A stretch of DNA of 8,234 bases from Coprococcus_A sp051877705 (GTDB taxonomy: Bacteria; Bacillota; Clostridia; Lachnospirales; Lachnospiraceae), in assembly GCA_051877705.1 (NCBI GenBank), contig JBJEJD010000192.1, positions 1-8,234 on the forward strand, given 5' to 3'. This document shows positions 1-5,596 of the stretch, piece after piece. The notes beneath the pieces are model-generated. The model was not told where the DNA came from. It worked only from the letters and a program-made list of their open reading frames with translations, and ran no database searches. Position numbers and translations under genes: made by a program. The stretch's first letter is position 1. Each line of letters begins with the position of its first letter.

Positions 1-1
1 A

Positions 2-382
2 ATGATGAAGAATATGAATGTTATTAACACAGAAAAAGCACCGGGTGCTATTGGACCTTATTCACAGGGATTTGAAGTAGAAGGAATGATCTTTACTTCG
101 GGCCAGATTCCGGTAAATCCGGCAAATGGTGAGGTACCGGAAGGTATTGCAGCCCAGGCAGAGCAGAGCTGCCGGAATGTGGGGGCTATTCTTGAAGCAG
201 CAGGAAGCGGCTTTGATAAGGTATTTAAGACGACCTGTTTTCTGGCTGATATGGGCGATTTTGCTGCTTTTAATGAAGTCTATGCAAAATATTTTGTATC
301 TAAACCGGCAAGAAGCTGCGTGGCTGTCAAAACACTGCCAAAGGGCGTTTTATGTGAAGTTGAGGCAATCGCAGTAAAGTAA
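2..382 (+). CDS. ridA: RidA family reactive enamine/imine deaminase
   Basis: RidA (YjgF/YER057c/UK114 family) hydrolyses 2-aminoacrylate and related imines, which PLP enzymes release, to 2-keto acids and ammonia in the cytosol. The 126-residue reading has the family's usual length and runs through the hallmark blocks: GAIGPYSQG near residues 15-23, SGQIPVNP at 33-40 and ARSCVAV at 103-109. Arg104, Cys106 and Glu119 align with Arg105, Cys107 and Glu120 of E. coli RidA, so the substrate-carboxylate arginine is kept and the protein should be active. In-frame ATGs lie at 2, 5 and 14. The ribosome binding site falls outside the window, so the start is unresolved; by comparison with E. coli RidA the codon at 14 or 5 fits best. 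The next gene, a C-S lyase, begins 22 bases after the stop, which suggests one operon. The family call is very secure; the exact substrate is inferred. Confidence 0.95.
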   Translation: MMKNMNVINTEKAPGAIGPYSQGFEVEGMIFTSGQIPVNPANGEVPEGIAAQAEQSCRNVGAILEAAGSGFDKVFKTTCFLADMGDFAAFNEVYAKYFVSKPARSCVAVKTLPKGVLCEVEAIAVK

Positions 383-404
383 AACGCAGGGGGGATACGA
401 TGAC

Positions 405-1595
405 ATGGATAAGCAGGAGTTTTTAGATACATATTTAGTGGATCGTCATGGGACGGACTGCATGAAATGGGATGGTCTTAAGGAGAAGTTTGGGGATACA
501 GATCTGATTTCCATGTGGATCGCCGATATGGAATTCAGAACCTGTGATGCGATTGCAGATGCCATGGCAGAGCGATGCAGTCATGGGGTGTTTGGATACT
601 CCACAGTTCCGGACAGTTACTATCAGGTGTTTTCGGATTGGATGGAGAAGCGTTACAGCTTTCCGATTGAGAAGGACTGGGTACGCTTTTGTACCGGCTG
701 TGTGACGGCTATTGCCTGGATGATCCATGCTTTTACAGAGCCGGGAGATGCCTGCATGATACTGACTCCGGTTTATTACCCATTCCATAATGTAGTAACA
801 AACAACGACAGGAAGCTGGTTAAAGTTGATCTGGATTATGATCATGGTTATTTTATCATGAACTATGAGGCCATTGAGAAAGCCATCGTGGAAAATGATG
901 TGAAAATGTTTATTCAGTGTTCGCCGCATAATCCGGCCGGAAGAGTCTGGACGGAACAGGAACTGCAGCAGGTGCTGGAGATCTGTCAGAAACATCAGGT
1001 ACTGGTGGTCAGTGATGAAATTCATCAGGATCTGGTTCTGGATGGCAGGAGGTTTATTCCTGCAGCAACAGTTGCCGGCGGGAAATACAGAGATTTGGTG
1101 GTTACTTTATCTTCAGCCTCCAAAACATTTAATCTGGCTACGCTGCTGCATTCTCATATCATTATCACAAATGAAAAATTAAGAGAAATCTATGACCGTT
1201 TTGCTTCCGGACTGAACCGGACAGAAGTCAGTATCATGGGAATGATTGCAACGATGAATGGCTATCAGTATGGACAGGAGTGGCTGGATCATGTGCTGGA
1301 AATCATTCAGGATAATTACAGATATCTGAAAGAGGAACTGAAAAAGTATTTGCCGCAGGTGACAGTATGCGCTCTGGAAGGAACTTATCTTGTAATGCTG
1401 GATCTGCGTGGTATCGTACCTGCAGAAGAGGTTCAGGATTTTGTACAGAATAAATGCCGTATGGCTGTGGATTACGGCGAATGGTTTGGAGACAGGTATA
1501 AAGGCTTTGTCCGTTTGAATCTGGCTACAGATCCGCAGTATGTGAAGCTTGCAGTCAGCAATATGATTGCAGAAGCTAAAAAGCTTCATGCATAG
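405..1595 (+). CDS. MalY/PatB-type PLP-dependent C-S lyase / aminotransferase
   Basis: This is a fold-type I PLP enzyme of the MalY/PatB branch, whose characterised members cleave cystathionine, cystine or cysteine S-conjugates to pyruvate, ammonia and a thiol. At 396 residues it has the usual length. Visible landmarks are the N-terminal WIADMEF block (38-44) typical of MalY/PatB, SPHNPAGR (173-180), SDEIHQDL (203-210, with the PLP-nitrogen aspartate), SSASKTFNLA (236-245) with Lys240 as the Schiff-base lysine, and Arg370 in the FVRLNLA block as the carboxylate-binding arginine. The ATG at 405 follows a G-rich Shine-Dalgarno (AGGGGGG, 388-394). Another ATG at 400 opens only an eight-codon frame and is rejected. 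The close upstream ridA fits beta-lyase chemistry, which passes through 2-aminoacrylate. Automatic pipelines often call such proteins simply aminotransferases. E. coli MalY also represses the maltose regulon, but nothing here suggests that role. Confidence 0.88.
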   Translation: MDKQEFLDTYLVDRHGTDCMKWDGLKEKFGDTDLISMWIADMEFRTCDAIADAMAERCSHGVFGYSTVPDSYYQVFSDWMEKRYSFPIEKDWVRFCTGCVTAIAWMIHAFTEPGDACMILTPVYYPFHNVVTNNDRKLVKVDLDYDHGYFIMNYEAIEKAIVENDVKMFIQCSPHNPAGRVWTEQELQQVLEICQKHQVLVVSDEIHQDLVLDGRRFIPAATVAGGKYRDLVVTLSSASKTFNLATLLHSHIIITNEKLREIYDRFASGLNRTEVSIMGMIATMNGYQYGQEWLDHVLEIIQDNYRYLKEELKKYLPQVTVCALEGTYLVMLDLRGIVPAEEVQDFVQNKCRMAVDYGEWFGDRYKGFVRLNLATDPQYVKLAVSNMIAEAKKLHA

Positions 1596-1631
1596 ATACA
1601 GATACAGCTGAAAAATGCATTGATACAATAT

Positions 1632-1666
1632 GGAAAGCACCGGGGCTAATGCTGACGGTGCTTTCC
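1632..1666 (+). terminator. Perfect hairpin between the C-S lyase gene and ilvE, no U-tract
   Basis: An 11-base arm at 1632-1642 (GGAAAGCACCG) pairs perfectly with 1656-1666 (CGGTGCTTTCC) around a 13-base loop. No T-run follows on either strand, so it is not a canonical intrinsic terminator. It may be a weak terminator, a 3' stabilising structure for the ridA/lyase message, or a processing site in a transcript continuing into ilvE. A TACAAT -10-like hexamer at 1624-1629 has only a poor -35 (GATACA, 1601-1606), so a separate ilvE promoter cannot be asserted. Confidence 0.45.
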
Positions 1667-1690
1667 TGGTAAAAGAAGAGAGGAACAGTA

Positions 1691-2716
1691 ATGGGAAGAA
1701 AAGATCTGGACTGGAAAAATATAGGTTTTTCTTATAGGAAAACAGATAAACGTTATGTATCAAATTATAAGGATGGAAAATGGCATAAGGGACTGCTGAC
1801 AACAGATGCTGCTGTTGTATTAAATGAATGTGCCGGTATCCTGCAGTACAGTCAGGGAATCTTTGAAGGGCTGAAGGCCTATCGGACAAAAGACAATCAC
1901 ATTGTTGCGTTTCGACCGGACCTGAATGCGGAACGAATGATAAATTCTGCCATTGGTATGGAGATGCCGCCATTTCCTAAGGAACAGTTTCTGGAAGCCA
2001 TTGATCAGGTGGTGGCCGCCAATGCAGAGTGGGTTCCACCCTATGGCAGCGGTGCAACACTGTATGTGAGACCTTATATGTTTGCGTCATCACCGGTCAT
2101 TGGTGTAAAACCGGCCGAAGAATATCAGTTCCGTGTGCTGTGTACACCGGTGGGGCCTTATTTTAAGGGCGGTGCCAGACCATTAACCTTATGTGTCAGT
2201 GATTTTGACCGTGCGGCACCCCGTGGGACAGGGCATTTAAAGGCAGGACTGAACTATGCCATGAGTCTGCATGCATATGTACAGGCTCATCAGGGGGGAT
2301 ATGATGAAAACGTGTTCCTCGATCCTGCCACAAGGACTTTTGTGGAAGAAACGGGGGGCGCTAATTTCCTGTTTGTTACGGAGGATAATGAAATTGTAAC
2401 ACCAAAATCTCCATCCATTTTGCCATCTATAACAAGGAGGTCCATGGTATATGTTGCGGAACATTATCTTGGAATGAAAGTTGTCGAACGTCCTGTCAGA
2501 CTGTCGGAAATTTCAGCTTTTAAAGAGTGTGGATTATGTGGAACGGCTGCAGTTATATCACCGGTTGGAAAAATCGTGGATCATGGCAATGAAATCTGCT
2601 TTTCCAGCGGAATGGAAAAAACGGGACCGGTCATTCAGAAATTGTATGATACACTGACAGGCATTCAGCTGGGTGAAATAGAAGCGCCTGAGGGCTGGAT
2701 CAGAAAAATCTGTTGA
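1691..2716 (+). CDS. ilvE: Branched-chain amino acid aminotransferase, type II (IlvE)
   Basis: This fold-type IV PLP enzyme transfers amino groups between Leu/Ile/Val and 2-oxoglutarate, the last step of branched-chain synthesis or the first of breakdown. The 341-residue length and the Ser-Gln-Gly-Ile-Phe-Glu-Gly-Leu-Lys-Ala-Tyr block (54-64) place it with the longer type II (eukaryote-like) enzymes rather than the shorter E. coli type. Lys184 in GHLKAGLNYA is the PLP lysine. Glu220 in EETGGANFLFV matches the conserved cofactor-binding glutamate. SITRRS (246-251) and GTAAVISPVG (284-293) are the cofactor-phosphate and C-terminal class IV blocks. The start at 1691 follows AGAGAGGA (1677-1684) with six bases of spacing. 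It lies 95 bases after the C-S lyase gene, with a hairpin between, so co-transcription is possible but not shown. The human mitochondrial redox CxxC is replaced by Ala287 and Ser290, though another Cys pair (280 and 283) lies just before. Confidence 0.95.
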   Translation: MGRKDLDWKNIGFSYRKTDKRYVSNYKDGKWHKGLLTTDAAVVLNECAGILQYSQGIFEGLKAYRTKDNHIVAFRPDLNAERMINSAIGMEMPPFPKEQFLEAIDQVVAANAEWVPPYGSGATLYVRPYMFASSPVIGVKPAEEYQFRVLCTPVGPYFKGGARPLTLCVSDFDRAAPRGTGHLKAGLNYAMSLHAYVQAHQGGYDENVFLDPATRTFVEETGGANFLFVTEDNEIVTPKSPSILPSITRRSMVYVAEHYLGMKVVERPVRLSEISAFKECGLCGTAAVISPVGKIVDHGNEICFSSGMEKTGPVIQKLYDTLTGIQLGEIEAPEGWIRKIC

Positions 2717-2731
2717 TTGATAAATGAATAC

Positions 2732-2761
2732 TTGACTCTCCCCTTAAGGGAAGCATATAAA
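2732..2761 (+). promoter_or_regulatory. MerR-family operator-promoter of the ABC exporter operon
   Basis: A TTGACT -35 (2732-2737) is followed directly by the dyad CTCCCCTTAAGGGAAG (2738-2753), whose eight-base arms match at seven positions around a perfect CCCTTAAGGG core. A TATAAA -10 lies at 2756-2761 (18-base spacer); TAAAAT at 2758-2763 is an alternative with 20. A dyad starting at the first spacer base, inside an over-long spacer, is the geometry of the classical mer promoter. The CTCCCCTTA half-site resembles, from memory, operators of BmrR-type multidrug MerR regulators. The third gene of the operon encodes exactly such a regulator, so autoregulation is the natural reading. The -10 choice is uncertain. 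Confidence 0.8.
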
Positions 2762-2794
2762 ATGTCTCCATAGTCAAAAAAGGAGGCATTTTTT
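2759..2794 (+). terminator. Hairpin plus T-run overlapping the ABC operon Shine-Dalgarno
   Basis: The arms at 2759-2769 (AAAATGTCTCC) and 2782-2792 (GGAGGCATTTT) form 11 pairs including one G-U, with a 12-base A-rich loop, and six T residues run through 2789-2794. This has the form of an intrinsic terminator for transcripts arriving from ilvE. The right arm contains the AGGAGG that serves the ABC ATPase ATG at 2795, so the fold would also hide the ribosome binding site. The predicted start of the operon's own transcript (about 2767-2770) removes most of the left arm. Confidence 0.6.
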
Positions 2795-3520
2795 ATGTGT
2801 GAAAAATGTATTGAAGTTCACGAATTGTCAAAATCATTTAACGGGCGCAGGGTCGTGGACGGTCTTTCATTTTCAGTGGAAAAAGGACAGGTTTTCGGAT
2901 TGCTGGGACATAACGGAGCGGGAAAAAGTACGACCATAGAGATGATTCTTGGACTGAAGAAGCCGGATTTCGGTTATGCAAAAATTCTGGGAAAAGAGGC
3001 GGCCGCAAACAGGAAAGAAATATTTGAAAAGACCGGGGTACAGCTGCAGGCCTCAAGCTATCAGGCTGCCATCAGGGTCGGGGAAGTATGTGAGGAGCAT
3101 GCCGCCCTTTATAAAAATCCGGGGGATTACCATGAACTTCTGGAGCAGTTTGGAATGGCTTCTCTGGAAAATAGCCCGGTGATGAAATTGTCCGGCGGTG
3201 AGAGGCAGAAGCTTTCTGTTGTACTGGCATTGCTGGGCACTCCTGAGATTGTGTTCCTGGACGAGCTGACGACAGGGCTTGATGTGGCGGCGCGCAGGGA
3301 GGTATGGCGGACACTGAAACATCTGAAAGCCAGCGGGCTGACGATTTTTCTGACGACACATTATATGGAGGAGGCAGAAAATCTCTGCGACAGAATCCTT
3401 TTGATTAAGAAAGGGCAAAAGGTTGCAGAGGGCACGGTTGCAGAGATAACGGAAGGCTCACCTTATGATAATCTTGAAGAGGCCTATCTGTGGTATATGG
3501 GCGAGGAGGTAGAACTGTGA
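2795..3520 (+). CDS. ABC transporter ATP-binding protein (ABC-2 exporter type)
   Basis: This cytoplasmic ATPase powers the permease encoded immediately downstream, probably exporting a drug, peptide or other hydrophobic compound; the substrate cannot be read from sequence. Its 241 residues hold one complete nucleotide-binding domain: Walker A GHNGAGKST (38-46), a Q-loop in GVQLQ (81-85), signature LSGGERQKL (132-140), Walker B EIVFLDE (151-157, catalytic Glu157), D-loop GLD (161-163) and switch His189 in TTHYMEEAE. The order and spacing are those of DRA/CcmA-type exporters. The usual FLDEPTTGLD reads FLDELTTGLD, a Pro-to-Leu change at 158. The ATG at 2795 follows AGGAGG (2781-2786) with eight bases of spacing. 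It is the first gene of a three-gene unit led by the dyad promoter at 2732 and ending in the MerR regulator. All catalytic residues are present, so it should be functional. Confidence 0.95.
   Translation: MCEKCIEVHELSKSFNGRRVVDGLSFSVEKGQVFGLLGHNGAGKSTTIEMILGLKKPDFGYAKILGKEAAANRKEIFEKTGVQLQASSYQAAIRVGEVCEEHAALYKNPGDYHELLEQFGMASLENSPVMKLSGGERQKLSVVLALLGTPEIVFLDELTTGLDVAARREVWRTLKHLKASGLTIFLTTHYMEEAENLCDRILLIKKGQKVAEGTVAEITEGSPYDNLEEAYLWYMGEEVEL
3504..3510 (+). promoter_or_regulatory. Ribosome binding site fixing the permease GTG start
   Basis: AGGAGGT lies six bases upstream of the GTG at 3517, inside the end of the ATPase gene. A longer in-frame reading opens with a GTG at 3490, but this near-perfect Shine-Dalgarno is downstream of that codon and points to 3517. 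Confidence 0.85.
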
Positions 3521-4257
3521 GGAGATTTTTAAAACTTTACCGGATAGAGCAGAAATTATTTTTCAGATCCGCCGATGTCTTCGTTTTTAACCTGTGCATG
3601 CCGGTGGCAGTATTGCTGATGATCAGCCTGATTGCAGGAGGAAAGATGGCAGGTGACAGCGGGATGACTTATCTTCAGAGTGCCTTCGCCTCTCTGGTGG
3701 CTGTGGGTATCTGCTGCAGCGCTTTTATGAGCATTCCCATCGTAGTTGTTGATTACAGAGATAAAAAGATATTGAAGCATTTTTACTGCAGTCCATGCAG
3801 TCCGGCATGGATCCTTGGAGCGGATGTGATCTGCAGTGCTGTCATGGCAGGTATTTCTGCAATCTTTGTAACATTGGTGGCTGTTCTGATCTTCGGATAT
3901 CGCATGCCGGGAAATGCGGCAGCTTTCGTTGGAGCCTGGTTCCTTACGATGATGGCCATGTTTTCCATCGGGATCATGATCGCCAGTCTCTGCCGGACAG
4001 TGAAGGCAATGAATGTGGTCACCAGTGCCGTGTATTTTCCAATGCTGTTTTTATCCGGGGCAACCATCCCTTATGAGCTGTTTCCAGCGGGGCTTCAGAA
4101 GGCTGCCGGTATCATGCCTCTGACACAGGGGATTCAATTGATGAAAGCGGTATCCATGGGCAGTCTTCCGGCGCATGCAGCCGGTATTGTGATTCTGCTG
4201 GTGGCAATAACAGCTGTATGTGGTACAATAGCTATTAAGACGTTTCGATGGGAGTAA
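3517..4257 (+). CDS. ABC-2 type transporter permease
   Basis: This is the membrane half of the exporter. The 246-residue protein begins with a short basic cytoplasmic stretch (RRFLKLYRIEQK) and then has about six hydrophobic segments, near residues 21-40, 54-78, 98-126, 133-158, 164-183 and 218-241. The fifth is followed by the ABC-2 family hallmark LSGATIPYELFP (179-190) and the block PLTQGIQLMKAV (201-212). That is the usual size and topology for a permease that dimerises and pairs with two separate ATPase subunits. The GTG start overlaps the ATPase stop by four bases (GTGA), so translation is probably coupled and the subunits made in matched amounts. An earlier in-frame GTG at 3490 is less likely. 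The MerR gene begins within about 20 bases after the stop. Substrate unknown; drug or antimicrobial-peptide export is an inference from the BmrR-like regulator. Confidence 0.93.
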   Translation: MRRFLKLYRIEQKLFFRSADVFVFNLCMPVAVLLMISLIAGGKMAGDSGMTYLQSAFASLVAVGICCSAFMSIPIVVVDYRDKKILKHFYCSPCSPAWILGADVICSAVMAGISAIFVTLVAVLIFGYRMPGNAAAFVGAWFLTMMAMFSIGIMIASLCRTVKAMNVVTSAVYFPMLFLSGATIPYELFPAGLQKAAGIMPLTQGIQLMKAVSMGSLPAHAAGIVILLVAITAVCGTIAIKTFRWE

Positions 4258-4262
4258 GGTGA

Positions 4263-5132
4263 ATGATGATGAAGATGAATGAAGAACACAGACCTTGCAA
4301 AGATAAAACAAGCGGGCATCTTTATAAAATAGGTATGTTTGCCCAGATGAATCATATGACGGTCAAGACGCTGCGTTTTTACGAAGAACAGGGACTTCTG
4401 GATCCTGCCTATGTGGACAGTGAAAATGGATATCGCTACTATACCATGGATCAGATGGCGGTCCTCCATCAGATTACGGCTTTAAAACAGGCCGGATTGA
4501 CATTGGAGGATATCAGAAAATTAAACGCAGGAATGGATCAGGAGGTATTTCTGATGCGTAAGAAGACAGAGATCATGTCAAAAATTGCAGAGCTGACGAA
4601 GCAGATGGCTGTCATAGACAGCTTTATAGCGGACAGTGATATATCTCTGGCTGCACCGGTTCTGATTCGGACCATACCGGCTGTTACAGTTGCATCCATG
4701 CAAAAAAGAATCGAATCCTACGATGCCCTTTTTGATCTGATGCCTGCCATGGGCGCGGAGATGGAGAGACTTGGCTGTGAGTGCGCGCTGCCGGAATATT
4801 GTTTTACCCATTATCTGGAGCCGGGTTATAAGGATGAGCAGATATTGATTGAAACCTGTGAGGCAGTCACAGAGAAAAAAGCAGATTCTGAATCAGTAAA
4901 ATTTAAAGAGCTGCCGGAGATACAGGCGGCCTGTATCTTCCATAAAGGATCATACAGTGATTTTGGACGCAGTTACGGGGCGATCCTGAAGTATATCGAG
5001 GATAATGATTATGAGATCTGCGGCAATATCCGGGAAAAATATATAGACGGTGTCTGGAATAAGGAAAGTGAGGATGAGTGGCTTTCGGAGATTCAGATAC
5101 CGGTTCGGAAGAAATCAGCAGAAGATGTATAG
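4263..5132 (+). CDS. MerR-family regulator with GyrI-like effector-binding domain
   Basis: This is a ligand-responsive transcription factor of the BmrR type, most likely controlling its own operon. The winged-helix domain spans about residues 21-90, with YKIGMFAQMN, TVKTLRFYEEQGLL and the NGYRYYT wing motif. A helix at about 92-122 would form the dimer coiled coil. Residues about 128-283 are a GyrI-like (AraC effector-binding) domain, recognisable from FHKGSYSDFGRSYG (226-239), GNIREKYI (254-261) and the final EIQIPV (276-281). The 289-residue length fits BmrR-like proteins. About 20 residues precede the DNA-binding domain, longer than usual. In-frame ATGs at 4263, 4266, 4269 and 4275 leave the exact start open; TAAGGTGA (4255-4262) suits 4266 or 4269. 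The gene follows the permease by a few bases. MerR proteins bind dyads in long promoter spacers and underwind them, which matches the site at 2732. Inducer unknown. Confidence 0.92.
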   Translation: MMMKMNEEHRPCKDKTSGHLYKIGMFAQMNHMTVKTLRFYEEQGLLDPAYVDSENGYRYYTMDQMAVLHQITALKQAGLTLEDIRKLNAGMDQEVFLMRKKTEIMSKIAELTKQMAVIDSFIADSDISLAAPVLIRTIPAVTVASMQKRIESYDALFDLMPAMGAEMERLGCECALPEYCFTHYLEPGYKDEQILIETCEAVTEKKADSESVKFKELPEIQAACIFHKGSYSDFGRSYGAILKYIEDNDYEICGNIREKYIDGVWNKESEDEWLSEIQIPVRKKSAEDV

Positions 5133-5144
5133 GATTTAATAAAC

Positions 5145-5196
5145 GTAACAAGAGGGTTGAGTTTTACTTTGGTGTAAAATTCAATCCTCCTGTTAT
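5145..5196 (+). terminator. Long hairpin after the MerR gene, probable operon 3' end
   Basis: The arms 5145-5167 and 5174-5196 pair over 23 positions with one mismatch (A5151 against C5190) and three G-U wobbles, closed by a six-base loop TTTGGT. It starts 12 bases after the merR-like stop. No clear T-run follows, so it may protect or process the 3' end of the exporter message rather than terminate on its own. The wobbles pair only in RNA read from the + strand. Confidence 0.55.
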
Positions 5197-5261
5197 ATCC
5201 CTTTGTTCATGGCAGACCAGGCGGATAGACTGATTGGATTGGCATTGGAACAGAGAAGAAC

Positions 5262-5290
5262 TTGATATTTTCTTGTATCTATGGCATAAT
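5262..5290 (+). promoter_or_regulatory. Promoter of the toxin-antitoxin operon
   Basis: TTGATA (5262-5267) and CATAAT (5285-5290) are separated by exactly 17 bases, and TGG just before the second hexamer supplies a TGn extended -10. This is the best housekeeping-type promoter in the window. Transcription would start near 5297, giving a leader of about 33 bases before the antitoxin ATG. Confidence 0.75.
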
Positions 5291-5292
5291 AT

Positions 5293-5311
5293 AAGTAAGA
5301 AAATCTTACTT
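5293..5311 (+). promoter_or_regulatory. Perfect inverted repeat, probable antitoxin operator
   Basis: AAGTAAGA and TCTTACTT form a perfect eight-base inverted repeat around an AAA spacer. It begins two bases after the -10 and covers the expected transcription start, so a bound protein would block initiation. VapBC-type operons are normally repressed by the antitoxin or the complex at palindromes near the promoter, and the first gene encodes an AbrB-fold DNA-binding protein. As RNA it would be only a weak AT-rich hairpin. Confidence 0.65.
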
Positions 5312-5314
5312 CTG

Positions 5315-5321
5315 AAAGGAG
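5315..5321 (+). promoter_or_regulatory. Ribosome binding site fixing the antitoxin start
   Basis: AAAGGAG lies eight bases before the ATG at 5330. The frame stays open upstream to an ATG at 5234, but that codon has no comparable site and precedes the promoter. Confidence 0.8.
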
Positions 5322-5329
5322 CAGTTTTT

Positions 5330-5596
5330 ATGAATATACAGGTATTGACAGTGTCGTCTAAAGGACAAATCTCCCTTCCGGTTGCCATCCGCAAATTATT
5401 GTCGATTGATGCCGGGGATAAATTAGTCGCATATACTTCTGGAGATGTGGTCATGCTGAAAGCATTGAAGTTGCCGACAGCGGAAGAGTTTGAAGCATCA
5501 CTGGATGAAGCACAGAATTGGGCAGCTTCTGTTGGATATGAAGAGAGTGATGTAAATGACATCATTAAATCGGTGAGAAAGAGCAAGAAGAAATGA
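5330..5596 (+). CDS. AbrB-family antitoxin (VapB-like)
   Basis: This 88-residue protein has an N-terminal AbrB/MazE/SpoVT swapped-hairpin DNA-binding domain, residues about 5-47, with the family pattern SSKGQISLPVAIRKLL followed by DAGDKL. The acidic and helical remainder (about 48-80) should wrap the toxin's active site, and it ends in a lysine-rich tail. It neutralises the PIN-domain protein encoded next and probably represses the operon through the inverted repeat at 5293. The start is the ATG at 5330 because of its ribosome binding site and because the upstream extension would translate through the promoter and operator. The stop overlaps the toxin start as ATGA, a standard arrangement that couples toxin synthesis to antitoxin translation. 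The toxin-antitoxin assignment rests on fold plus gene pairing; activity is not provable from sequence. Confidence 0.88.
   Translation: MNIQVLTVSSKGQISLPVAIRKLLSIDAGDKLVAYTSGDVVMLKALKLPTAEEFEASLDEAQNWAASVGYEESDVNDIIKSVRKSKKK

Noticed and set aside
435..1025. Long open frame on the minus strand opposite the C-S lyase gene
   Set aside because: It lies wholly inside a gene with clear PLP-enzyme motifs, shows no domain pattern and is a shadow frame.
1594..1607. Short tandem repeat AGATACAGATACAG just after the lyase stop
   Set aside because: Only two six-to-seven-base copies, readily explained by chance.
1179..1973. 264-codon minus-strand open frame across the lyase-ilvE gap
   Set aside because: It overlaps two well-supported + strand genes, has no ribosome binding site that I can support and no recognisable motif.
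3490..3516. Nine-codon N-terminal extension of the permease
   Set aside because: It would begin at a GTG with no ribosome binding site and overlap the ATPase by 31 bases; the GTG at 3517 has AGGAGGT six bases upstream.
5209..5265. 18-codon open frame (MADQADRLIG...) before the toxin-antitoxin promoter
   Set aside because: It has a protein-like look but is very short, has no clear ribosome binding site and ends inside the -35 hexamer; it could be a remnant or chance.
5234..5329. 32-codon upstream extension of the antitoxin reading frame
   Set aside because: The ATG at 5234 lacks a ribosome binding site and the stretch contains the promoter and operator; the ATG at 5330 has a well-placed AAAGGAG.
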